From the NCBI GenBank assembly GCA_016758965.1, contig JAEPRB010000089.1, forward strand, positions 62,001 through 126,000: DNA of 64,000 bases, given 5' to 3'. Origin of the DNA: Circinella minor. Its lineage: Eukaryota > Mucoromycota > Mucoromycetes > Mucorales > Lichtheimiaceae. Shown here in pieces: positions 22,610 to 33,085 of this stretch (position 1 is its first letter; each line of letters starts with the position of its first letter). A model generated the notes under the pieces. The model did not search any database. It worked only from the letters and a program-made list of their open reading frames with translations, and was not told the origin of the DNA. The position numbers and the translations under genes were made by a program.

Positions 22610-25207
22610 ATGTCCCCTAAAATTAACTTGGAAAAGCAGCTTATCGAATTGCCTGATAGTCGTAAGCCCGGTCAGACTGGTAAGTAAAATTATTTATTTT
22701 CTTTACATGTTATGTCAAGGTTGAGAGAAAGAATTTACTATTGGTCTATTATCTATCCTTGTGCTATGGCATTATATAATGGGCATTTTGCACAAAAGGA
22801 TATCTCAACCGTTTTATCATATTGCTTAAAGATGTGGGGTAATTATGCATGTATTTTAATAATTTTGTTGCTATTGTTTAGGTGTCTACCGTAGTGCTGC
22901 ATATCCAGATATTGTCGAAAGAACCAGCCCTAAGGTTCAAAACATGTATGACCTTTTCAAAGAAGGTAATGAAACAAAATTTATATTTATACTCTGTAAA
23001 CGCTGCTAGTTCAACCCAAAGAATCAACTACTAGAACAACCTAGCCTTTTATCTATTATATTTCTATCATAACATTTTTTTTTTGTACTATGCTTTTTTT
23101 TATTCACAACAAACTATAATAATATGAATAGGTTTGAAGCTTGCCCGTGATCGTCCTTGTTTGGGTCATCGTCCCATTGTCAACGAAAAGACTGGTGAAC
23201 GCGGTCAATATGTGTGGCAAACTTATCGTCAAGTTAATCATCGCATTACCAACTTTGGTTCTGGATTGCTTAACTTGCTTAACCATCAACTCAATGATTC
23301 TCGTACAAAAAATATTCCCATTGGTATTTGGGCTGTCAATCGTCCTGAATGGACCATTTGCGATTTGGCTTGCGCCGCTTACGGCCTTTACACCGTAACT
23401 TTGTACGACACACTCGGCCCAGACACCGTCGAATACGTTATGAACCATGCCGAGTTGGAAACTGTTGTCTGTTCGGCTGATCATATCGCCGACTTGCTCA
23501 AGCTTCGTCACAAGTTACCCAAATTGCGCTGTATTATTTCTATGGATACCCTCGAAGATGATGTTGCTCCTGGTACTGGTGCTGCATCCAAGAGTGCTAT
23601 TATTAAGGCTTGGGCTCAAGAGAAGGACGTTCTTTTAACCGATTTTGCTGCTATTGAAGCTGCTGGTAAGAAGAACCGTCGTTCCCACAATTCTCCCAAG
23701 GCTGAAGATTTGGCTTTTATCATGTATACTTCAGGAACAACTGGCATGCCCAAGGCAAGTGTTTTTTTTAACAAACTTATTCTATGATTTTAAGGGATTT
23801 TAAACGATAGATATAAATGTGTGATTACAAAATAGTAAAGGAATATGCAAGGATTAATTAAAATTGTGTGTGGGCGATAACTAAATATTTAATTTCAATA
23901 CATTTATGAATTTATAGGGTGCTATGTTATCTCATGGTAATTTTGTTTCTGCCGTTTCTGCCAGTAATCTCAACATTGGTGAATATCAGGATAACGATGT
24001 CAGTATCTCTTACCTTCCTCTTGCTCACATTTTCGGTCGTTTGATTGACATTGTTGCATTGATGCGTGGTTCGCGTATCGGTTTCTTCAGCGGTGATGTT
24101 ACCCAGATTGTTGATGATATGCAAACCTTGAAACCCACCATCTTTGCTTCCGTTCCTCGTCTTCTTAACCGTGTCTACTCAAGTGTTGTTCAAAAGACCA
24201 TTGAAGCTCCTGGTGCCAAGGGTGCTCTTGCACGTCGTGCCGTTGCTGCTAAGCTTGCTAATCTCGAAGCTGGTCTTGGTAATACCCATCCATTGTGGGA
24301 TCGTTTGATTTTCAACAAGGTTAAGCAAGCTTTGGGTGGTCGTGTCCGTTTCGTTTGCAGTGGTTCTGCCCCTCTTGGCAAGGATGTCATGCAATTCTTG
24401 CGTGTTGCTTTCTGCTGCGATATCCGTGAAGGTTATGGTGCTACGGAAACTTGCGCTGCTTCATCTATCCACAGCAAGGGTGAATACAAGGCTGGTCACA
24501 TTGGCGCTCCCTTTGGCTGTAACGAATTCAAACTTGTCGATGTTCCTGAAATGGACTATCTTTCGACTGATCCTTACCCTCGTGGTGAATTGTGTATTCG
24601 TGGTCCCAATGTATTTATGGGTTACTACAAGGATGAGGAAAAGACACGTGAAGCATTGGATGATGAAGGATGGTACCACTCTGGTGATGTTGCTTTGATC
24701 AACGAACGTGGTTGTGTTGTTATTATTGATCGTAAGAAGAACATTTTCAAGCTTGCTCAAGGTGAATACATTGCTCCTGAAAAGATTGAAAATGTCTTTG
24801 CCAAATCCTCCGTTATTGCACAAATCTATATTCACGGTGATTCTCTCCAAAGCTCTTTGGTTGGTATCATTGTTCCTGACCCTGAAGCATTGAACACTTT
24901 TGTTCTTTCCAAGCTTCCTCATATTGCTGCAAAGAAATTGTCATTCGAAGAACTTGTCAAGGTTCCTGAAGTGAACAAAGCTGTATTGGATGAATTGACA
25001 AAGGTTGGCAAGAAGGCTGAACTTCGTGGTTTCGAATTACCCAAGGCTCTTTTCCTTGAATCCGATCCTTTCTCTATTGAAAATGACATCCTTACCCCCA
25101 CCCTCAAGGTCAAACGTCCTCAAGCTGCTAAACGTTACACTGCTCAAATTGCTGACATGTATGCTCAATTGACAGCTCAAGCTGACCCTGCAAAGGCCAA
25201 GTTGTAA
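22610..25207 (+). CDS. Long-chain acyl-CoA synthetase (ACSL/Faa type)
   Basis: Four exons (22610-22679, 22882-22965, 23132-23754, 23918-25207) give about 688 residues, the usual ACSL length. The enzyme activates long-chain fatty acids to acyl-CoA with ATP via an acyl-adenylate. The P-loop-like motif YTSGTTGMPKGAM spans the exon 3/4 junction (about residues 250-262). GYGATETCA (about 431), WYHSGDVALI (about 511) and the hinge/fatty-acid signature DRKKNIFKLAQGEYIAPEKI (about 530) follow. The third intron uses a GC donor (AAG|GCAAGT) and a TATAG acceptor; only this join restores the motif. The C-terminus is KAKL, so it ends in AKL, a type-1 peroxisomal signal. It converges with the LIM gene. Confidence 0.93.
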
Positions 25208-25556
25208 TTAATACCAAGCATTTGTTTATTATTCTCCCTTATTAAAGTGACCATTCGCCCTCCCTCCATATCTTAAACCCATAGTTCGTTTATCTTTTTT
25301 TTTATCCCATTCATTGATTCACAAACCATTTACATCCTGTTTTTCTTTTATATCGTAATTTTTTTATTTAAAGTTGTATGAAAATTATTTTTGCTCATAC
25401 TTTAATCAATTGAAATTTTTTTGTGAGAATATTGAATTTGTATATGTTGACCATCCATATTATTATAAGTGTCATTTATGTTTCAACAAAAGGTATTAAA
25501 TGGATATGCAATGAAAATGTTACGCTCATAAATAAATATACATAATCATTTTAAAT
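25208..25556. other. Shared 3' region of convergent genes
   Basis: The 349 bases between the acyl-CoA synthetase stop and the LIM-protein stop hold the two 3' UTRs. The sequence is T/A-rich, with several AATAAA-like signals on either strand; no gene is seen. Confidence 0.5.
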
Positions 25557-27366
25557 CTATTGTCGACCACACATCTTGCAAATCAATTCTCCTGTATTTC
25601 CTTCTTGCCACATGCCTAGTATCAAAGCATATTTATGTGAGTCTCAATTCTTGTAAAACGTCCATTATAAACATATAAAAAAAATCCCATTATAAATAAA
25701 TACCTGGCACCCTGGCACTCAATATCTTGTTACATCTAGCACACTGAAAATGGTGAGGATGATAATCCTTACCAAAGGCTGAAGAATATCTACCATCAAT
25801 TATATCCCCACAATGCTGACAGACTTTAACATTACCGTTGCGTGGGTTCTTGTAATGTACTTCGCAAAATGGCTTATTATTACGTTCATAAAATGAAGCC
25901 GATTCAAACGCTTTACCACAATCCTAAATAATAATAATATTTCATGTTTTTGAATAATGAATGAGTTTACCTTCAAGACATACCCTCTCGCTCTTTGTCT
26001 TTCTTTATCTTTGAAAATTTTTGTATCAAACGTATGCATATGTATATTTACCGCACAGACAAAACATTCCTTGTGCCAATCTCCGCCTAATGCACCAACA
26101 AACTCGCTCGTAATATATTCACCACATCCCATACACTTGTTCCCAAATTTCGCCTGATAATCCTTTTCACAATAAGGATGTCCATCATGCACCATAAAAG
26201 AGCTTGTTTCATCAAATGGTTTACTACATCCTCGACAAAAGAAATGTCCTACGTGATAATGCTTCCCTAATGCTTCAATGGATTTTTCTTCGATGGGTGT
26301 ATTACAATAGTCACAACGTTTACTAAATAATTCATGATAATCAAGCGCACAATAAGGTTGCCCATGCATAGAATAAAAGGCAATATGTTCGAGGTCTTGT
26401 TTGCAGTGTTTACATTTGAAACAATCCACATGCCATTGATTCTGATCCACACGAATGACCCGACCTGCAATCGGTTTATCACATCCTGCACAACGAACTC
26501 CACTGTATAAAGGATTTGCTACTGACACCCGATCATTATCCACTTTTACTGATGAAGAAGGTAGTGGGGGCGGAGTGGATGGTTTTTTAGTAGGAATAGG
26601 AGGAGGCTGGGAACGTGAATAGGGTGCCGGTGATGGTGATGGTGATGATGTTTTTTTTGGGATCGGTGGTGGTGGGGGCTGTGGGGAGCGACTGCTAGTA
26701 GTGGATGTAGCACCTGGAATAGAAAATAATGGTTTGGTTTTGATCCCAGGTGGTTTTGGTTGTACAACAGGTGGTGCTGACGTTGATGCTGTTGTTGTTG
26801 TAGTGGTTTCCGTAACAGGTGAGACTGGTGTAGGTTGTTGACGCCTTCGCGGAGACAAAGATGCTTCAAACGCATCCATTTTATCCACTCGTGAAGGTTG
26901 AGGATGTGTTGCTAGAGGTGGAAAGAATTTTTTTGATGTTTCTGTGACAGCTTCAGAAATAGTTCCAGTTGCTTGTTGTAAACTGTCTACATGGGGTTGA
27001 ATTCCAGAAATACTACTAGTTGTAGTTTCTTTATGGGCGTTGAGGTGTAACTGTTTTTGCATTGGGTATATGAGATCATTTCTAGTATCTTGCATAGCAT
27101 TAGACGATTGTTCGCTCGATGTACGCCATGAAGTGGGTTTCATTGCTGGTCTGGGTCCTCTTAGGTTACCCCCAACAACGGGACGTGAAGGAGAGACCGT
27201 TGACGACGCCTGTTGGTTGTCACTATTAGTTCGCGGCAAATTCTTTAGATATTTATCTAAAACCTATACCGTTTAGTTTACATAGAAATAAAAAAAAATA
27301 AAAATAAAAAAATAAATATTATCTATTCTTCGTCTTACCAAGTTCGTCTTTTTTTAAGTAAGTCAT
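25557..27366 (-). CDS. Paxillin-like protein with an N-terminal LD-type motif and four LIM domains
   Basis: Exons 27366-27339, 27256-26052, 25923-25704 and 25615-25557 join in frame for about 503 residues. LIM domains are double zinc fingers that bind proteins; in fungi the paxillin-like Pxl1 acts at sites of polarised growth and in the cytokinetic ring. Residues ~17-260 are disordered and Pro-rich with polyproline runs (PPPPPIPKK) that could bind SH3 domains or profilin. Four LIM domains follow from about 264 (CAGCDKPIAG), 323 (CDYCNTPIEE), 383 (CMGCGEYITS) and 448 (CQHCGDIIDG), each with the Cys/His spacing for two zincs. The splice of exon 1 to exon 2 makes ELDKYLKNL, close to the LDxLLxxL paxillin LD motif. 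It is divergent from NDUFV1. Confidence 0.88.
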
Positions 27367-27615
27367 AGTTTAAAGAAAGAAAGAGGGTAAGCTTTTTATG
27401 CCTTTAAACCATCAATTTTAATGAATGAATTTATAGCACCATAAAAAGAGAAAAAAGGTGTCGGGGCTATAAATTTGATTTTGTCTACGTCAGGCTTTCT
27501 GGACCAGGACGGCAATTCTTCTTGCCCAACGACAAACGAAAAAACAAAGAGTCTTTGATTACCGGGCGACCCGTCATTTCCTTCCGTCAATAATTTATAC
27601 TTCCCCACTCTTATA
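27367..27615. promoter_or_regulatory. Bidirectional promoter between paxillin-like gene and NDUFV1
   Basis: Only 249 bases separate the two ATGs, so both promoters overlap here. The left part is AT-rich, and the part near NDUFV1 is more GC-rich than its surroundings. No definite factor site could be named. Confidence 0.4.
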
Positions 27616-29648
27616 ATGCTTCGGAACGCCATTCTTCGACGAGGTAATTTTCAATTGAAAAACGCGATCGAATCAACACAGCAACAAAAAATCGATTGAG
27701 CTTTTTTTCAACAATAAACAAAAGAAAAAAAATATTATTATTATTGTTATTAATATTAATAGTAATAATAATATATTTTAAAAATATACACTTCATGTAT
27801 AAATAACACGTCGATTTTCCCAATTTTTTTATTTACTTTTTCAAAATAGCAACCGCTCCTGTGGTAGCTCGCAATATGCGTGCTGTTTCTGCTGTACGTC
27901 ACTATGCTGCCACTCCCGATCCTAACGCCAATCCCATTACCGGCAAAACTTCCTTTGGCGGCCTTTCCGATGAAGATCGTATTTTCACCAACGTGTATCT
28001 TAAGCATGACTATCGTTTGAAGGGTGCATTAAAGCGCGGTGATTGGTACAAGACCAAAGAAATGATTTTGAAGGGTCACGAATGGATTTTGCAGGAAATG
28101 AAAGAATCAGGCCTTCGTGGTCGTGGTGGTGCTGGTTTCCCAACTGGTCTCAAGTGGAGCTTTATGAACAAGCCTCTCGATGGTACGGTTAATATTATTA
28201 TCATTACTGTTGTTTTTGTTGGATTATATAATTCAATTCTATATAGTTTTGGAAAGGAAAAAGGGGGAATGGATAGGGGGTACTCTAAATGGAAATATGT
28301 AATAATTAATTATATATAAATATAGGCCGTCCTCGTTACCTCGTTATTAACGCTGATGAAGGTGAACCTGGTACCTGTAAGGATCGTGAAATTTTGCGTG
28401 GTGATCCTCATAAGCTTATCGAAGGTTGTGTGCTTGCTGGTGCTGCTATGAAGGCCAATGCTGCTTACATCTATATTCGTGGTGAATTCTACCAAGAAGC
28501 TTCCCACTTGCAAGAAGCCATCAATGAAGCTTACGAAGCTGGTTTGATTGGTAAGAACGCCTGTGGTTCTGGTATGGACTTTGATGTATATATCCATCGT
28601 GGTGCTGGTGCCTATATTTGTGGTGAAGAAACCAGTTTGATCGAATCCATCGAAGGTAAACAGGGTAAGCCCAGATTGAAGCCCCCATTCCCTGCTGACG
28701 TTGGTCTATTCGGTTGTCCATCGACCGTCACCAACGTTGAAACAGTTGCCGTTGCTCCTACTATCTTGCGCCGTGGTGGTAAATGGTTCGCTGGTTTCGG
28801 TCGTAACCGCAACCAAGGCACCAAGTTGTTCTGTATCTCTGGTCACGTCAACAACCCTTGTACTGTTGAAGAAGAAATGTCCATTCCTTTACGTGAATTG
28901 ATTGACAAGCATTGTGGTGGTGTCCGTGGTGGTTGGGATAACCTTCTTGGTATGTTTGTTATTTATTATTATATATTTATATCTGAAAGAAAACCATAGG
29001 AATAATATTTTTATCTAACATATATGTATTGATTAACTTAGGTATTGTGCCTGGAGGTTGTTCCGTCCCAATCTTGCCTAAGAAGATTTGTGATGATGTC
29101 TTGTAAGAATCTTTTTGAATTTTAGGAATATTGAAAGCATTAAATAAAAGTGGAGGGACACTAACAAAATTTCATTTAGGATGGACTTCGATGCCCTTCG
29201 TGATGTTACCTCTGGTCTTGGTACTGCAGCTGTCATTGTTATGGATAAGTCCACTGACGTTGTCCGTGCTATCTCTCGTTTCTCAAAGTTCTACCGCCAC
29301 GAATCTTGTGGTCAATGTACACCTTGTCGTGAAGGTACCAAGTGGCTCGAATCCATGATGGACCGTTTCGAATCTGGTAACGGTCGTCCTGAAGAAATTG
29401 ATCAAATCTGGGATCTTACCAAGCAAATTGAAGGTCACACTATTTGTGCTTTGGGTGACGCCGCAGCATGGCCCGTAAGTTTCATATTTTTTTCTTACCT
29501 TTTGAAAATGTGAATTATGTACTCACTCTCAAAATATATTTATATCAACATATAGGTCCAAGGTTTGATTCGTCACTTCCGCCCTGAACTTGAAGCTCGC
29601 ATGGCCGAATTTCAACGTTCGATTGAAAGCAAACAAGCTACCGCTTAA
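27616..29648 (+). CDS. NDUFV1: NADH:ubiquinone oxidoreductase 51-kDa flavoprotein (Complex I)
   Basis: Six exons (27616-27643, 27850-28182, 28326-28949, 29042-29102, 29180-29474, 29556-29648) give about 477 residues. This subunit binds NADH, FMN and the N3 [4Fe-4S] cluster and feeds electrons into Complex I in the matrix. The N-terminus [20 protein letters not shown] is a basic, acid-free mitochondrial presequence. The FMN/NADH motif [45 protein letters not shown], and the iron-sulfur ligands [13 protein letters not shown] and [13 protein letters not shown] are all present. Exon 4 is 61 nt. The gene converges with the deaminase gene. Presence of Complex I argues against a Saccharomyces-type yeast. 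Confidence 0.95.
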
Positions 29649-30051
29649 AAATAAACTTTTCTTTTAATGCAATTCCCACAACTATTTTTTCTTCATATTA
29701 TTTTCCAGTACGCCCAACCCCGTTTTTCTTAGATTAATGTAAAATTCTGATTTTGCAACAAAAATATTGTTTTCAAGCAAACAAAAAAAAAGGATTTTTT
29801 TATGTGGGTTCATTATTGTATGTGTAAAGTGGATATATTTATAATGTGTGATGGATGAAAAGTAAAGAAAACCATGGTAACCAAGACAAAATCAAATACA
29901 ACTGATATAAATAGCTATTATACGAAACTTTTGTAATTACTAATTTTTATATATTAAAAACTATTCCATGCAAACCAACAAAAAAAGTTATAAAAATATT
30001 ACCCTCTAAAATATTCTCGACGGTTCAATATATTAGCATTCAATACTACTA
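29649..30051. other. Shared 3' region of NDUFV1 and the deaminase gene
   Basis: About 400 bases of AT-rich sequence between two convergent stops. It holds both 3' UTRs and no visible gene. Confidence 0.5.
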
Positions 30052-30626
30052 TTAATGGGAATCCCAAAAATCGAGATGATCTGCTTTGATTTCATGGTAT
30101 AATTCTGGGAATGGGCCAACTACATTAACCTTCCTTGAACCACGGGCAAAAACTTCACGACACGGTAAATCCATTGTCGGATTTTCTTTACTATTAGTAG
30201 TTAAAGAAGCCAATTCTGTTTCAGGCATGCCATAAACAACAGTGCCAATATTAGCCCAATAACAAGTACCAGCACACATCGCGCAAGGTTCAACACTTGT
30301 ATAAAGAGCGCATCTTGACAAATGCTCAGGTGTAAAATTTAATGCTGTATATTTTATATAAAGTCAATAGTAATCAGTCACGAGTGAAAAACATGGGAAC
30401 ATAGTAAAGGACGCTATACATTACCAGCGACACGAGCAAGCTCACTTTCTGCGTGAGCTGCAGAATTAACGTTGGTATGTTGCATTAATATTTTATCTGT
30501 TCCATTTTCTACTAAGATAGCTCCAAAAGGATGTCTTCCCATTTCGCGTGAGCGTTTAGCGACCTGCATAGTCTCACGAAGCAATTCTAGCATTTTTACA
30601 TGGCTTGTAGGAAGAGAAGAAGTCAT
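30052..30626 (-). CDS. Cytidine/guanine deaminase-fold zinc enzyme (CMP/dCMP deaminase family)
   Basis: Two exons, 30626-30425 and 30344-30052, give about 164 residues. The two zinc motifs of the cytidine-deaminase superfamily are intact: HAE at residues 58-60 (proton shuttle Glu) and PCAMC at 87-91 (two zinc Cys). HPFGAILVENG precedes, and GTCYWANIGTVVYGM follows. The length and GTCYWANIG pattern are nearer to free-base or nucleoside deaminases of the guanine deaminase/TadA-like group than to the dCMP deaminase. The substrate (guanine, cytosine or tRNA adenosine) cannot be decided from motifs. Confidence 0.82.
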
Positions 30627-31698
30627 TTTTTTTTTACTTTTTGGAGGGATATTGAAAGAAAGAATAAAAACATGAGAATGAATAAATAACTTGTATTTAT
30701 ACCACTTTTAAATTTTCGCACGCATGAATAAATATAATGTATATGATATACCCACTAGATAAGGTATAATTACCATGATTCGCTTGTCATACAACCTCGT
30801 AACAATTTTTTTTCTTGTCAAATATCCGCCTAATCTTAATTGGGCACGCTTTGCTCTGGAAATGGTAATTTTGTCGTTATCATTATTTACAAAACTTCAT
30901 TACATATCAAAATGGAGTAGGAAAATGGATAAGATGGTAATACTCTATCAAGCTACACTAATACATAGTGCTGTTGGGAGAGATTTATTACTGCACTTTG
31001 CATTATCGTATTCCTCTTTACGTATCAATTGCATGGATATCCTGGGGACCGGTATAACTGGCAGATCAGTTGCCAAGTATCCACTTTAAAGCGGAAAAAC
31101 TAACATTTACATTATATTTATCTAAGCTTCAACTTTTGTATACAAATGTGATCCTTTTATGTTTTCCAGGGCAGTTATCGTAGATTCATAATTCGATGTA
31201 TATTCACGACGAGGTGTGATATAAAGCAATAAAGGTAACTATGTAACGGCAATCTATGACATTGCTTGAATGGACAAGCAGAACGGACAGGAACTTTCGA
31301 ATATAAATATATTAATTTCCCTTTGTTTATGATAATACCAATCCTCCGTTTATTCTTGCATATCAACCAATTTCTACAAATATTAAATAGAACTATGAAT
31401 ATACAAACTAACATTTAAACATTTCTGCGTATCTTACGTAACATAAAAAAATAGCTTTTATATTAGGCAATTAATGGTCCACCCACTATTTCTCATTATA
31501 ACCAATTATCATATTTTGCACAGAAATTAAACTTTGAAAAGATTGCTTTTAAAACCAAAACTAGATTTCAAAATACATGGAGATATTGCACTATTTTTTC
31601 CAGTTACGTTGTTTAGTGATGATATATGGAAATTACAATATGCAAGAAAAACAATAAACAAAATATTAATAGTAAGTGATATATGTAAACTAGTTCCG

Positions 31699-31731
<33 letters not shown>

Positions 31732-31920
31732 TTGTACGAAATTTCAACCAAAAAAATAAAATCGTGTACTGTTGGAATATATACACTATCATTACATAAC
31801 AACAAGAATAAAAATAAAGATACATCATCTAAACCCATAAATTTCCATTATGAGACATTTGAACATTACACTATTTGAATGCTATATATTTCATATTAAT
31901 TATTTATACAGGGATATATT
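30627..31920. other. AT-rich intergenic region with a TG microsatellite
   Basis: No gene is supported. It includes a (TA)n(TG)n microsatellite at about 31698-31730. Small open frames in this stretch are AT-driven and lack any family pattern. Confidence 0.5.
31698..31730. repeat. (TA)n(TG)n microsatellite
   Basis: A short TA run passes into about ten TG units. It produces the false poly-Cys/Val or Thr/His runs in the overlapping open frames. Confidence 0.85.
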
Positions 31921-33085
31921 TTAAATGATAATAACTAGTACGAGTAAAATGATCAGCACAATAATTAGACAGCAGATACAATAGCCTGACTTGGATTCTG
32001 TATATAAAAACATTTTTCTATTAATCTCCCAAAATCTTTCAAACAGAAAATATAACATTCAATATAACATTTACCCTCTTCTTTTCGTAATATTTCTTTT
32101 ACTCTGCCCATCGCTCGTTGTAACCGTCCTTGAGATCGATCTACTTGATCACCAAGATCATCCAAGATCCTTATTGTTGACAAAATATATAAACATATAA
32201 TATTATACCAAGAGTAGTAATATAAAATAAATAATCCAACTTACATGGCTTGGTCATCAAACTCTTGATTCATAGTACCAGCTATCTCTTTGAGGTTGAC
32301 TAATGTACCGGACATGCTATCCAAATGTGTGTCTTGTTCTTGCATCATGATCTATACATAAATATCCACATGAACTAATTGATTACTTGGTGTAGTCTTC
32401 ATTTTTTTTTGGATGGAAAAAAACTTACCGTTTGTTGCTGATGTTCATCTTCAATATATCGATCATTATCCTGTTCTCTATTACTTCGGTATGAGCTAGA
32501 TCCTTCTCCTATATCAGAGCCCTATATTTCATTGGCGAATAAAAAGTTGTTTTGATGTTCGTTATCTAACTTATAGTGAACGTTCTCCTCTTTTCCTTAA
32601 TGTTTACACGACATGCATCGAAGTCTAACTCAGCTTACTTTTCCTTTCTTTGCAGGTGGATTTGCCATGGTATTTCGAATATTTTGTATCTTGTTTCGTG
32701 ACTCTGTTAGAAACGAACGTCGAGAGTTTAGTTCAGAAACTTTCAAATTGAACTTGCCAGGGTTGGCTTGAGAGACAGCAAATGCTTCGTCTAAATCGTC
32801 AAGATCTTGTTCGATTGCTTCAAGACATGAAGTAAGCTCATCAGCTGTCCACAAAAGTTCTTGATTTTTAGGGGAGGATACTGTTTGTTGAATACGTTTC
32901 CACGAATCGAACAAAACCGATGCATTATCCACAGCATCTTCTACTTGACTTTTTTATTTATATAATCGGTTATTTTTCATCAGTTAATTTTGGTTGGAAT
33001 ATCATAAAATTCCATAGAATTGTATTATAAATCTATGTTTTCATCAAGCTTACTGTTTCACGATGAGAAATGGATCGTCTTCCAT
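31921..33085 (-). CDS. TLG1: Syntaxin-6/Tlg1-type Qc-SNARE
   Basis: Six exons (33085-33054, 32948-32639, 32521-32429, 32351-32245, 32169-32075, 31997-31921) join in frame for about 237 residues. It is a tail-anchored t-SNARE of the trans-Golgi/endosome. The start MEDDPFLIVKHQVEDAVDNA and LFDSWKRIQ match the syntaxin-6 N-terminal three-helix domain. The SNARE helix runs from about HQQQTIMMQEQDTHLDS through GDQVDRSQGRLQRAM, with the ionic-layer Gln in the MNQEFDDQAM region. The last exon encodes a Cys-rich juxtamembrane stretch (SGYCICC) and a single helix ending in polar-free Ile/Val residues. The small last exon is missed by simple ORF calling. Confidence 0.88.

Noticed and set aside
23754..23765. 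GT donor (CAA|GTG) as an alternative to the GC donor in the acyl-CoA synthetase gene
   Set aside because: It shifts the frame and destroys the TSGTTGxPKGAM motif at the junction.
27396..27632. 78-codon minus-strand frame over the NDUFV1/LIM promoter
   Set aside because: It overlaps both the NDUFV1 first exon and the shared promoter and has no family pattern.
31527..31878. Overlapping frames around the TG microsatellite
   Set aside because: Coding appearance comes from the repeat (poly-Cys/Val or Thr/His); both strands are equally open.
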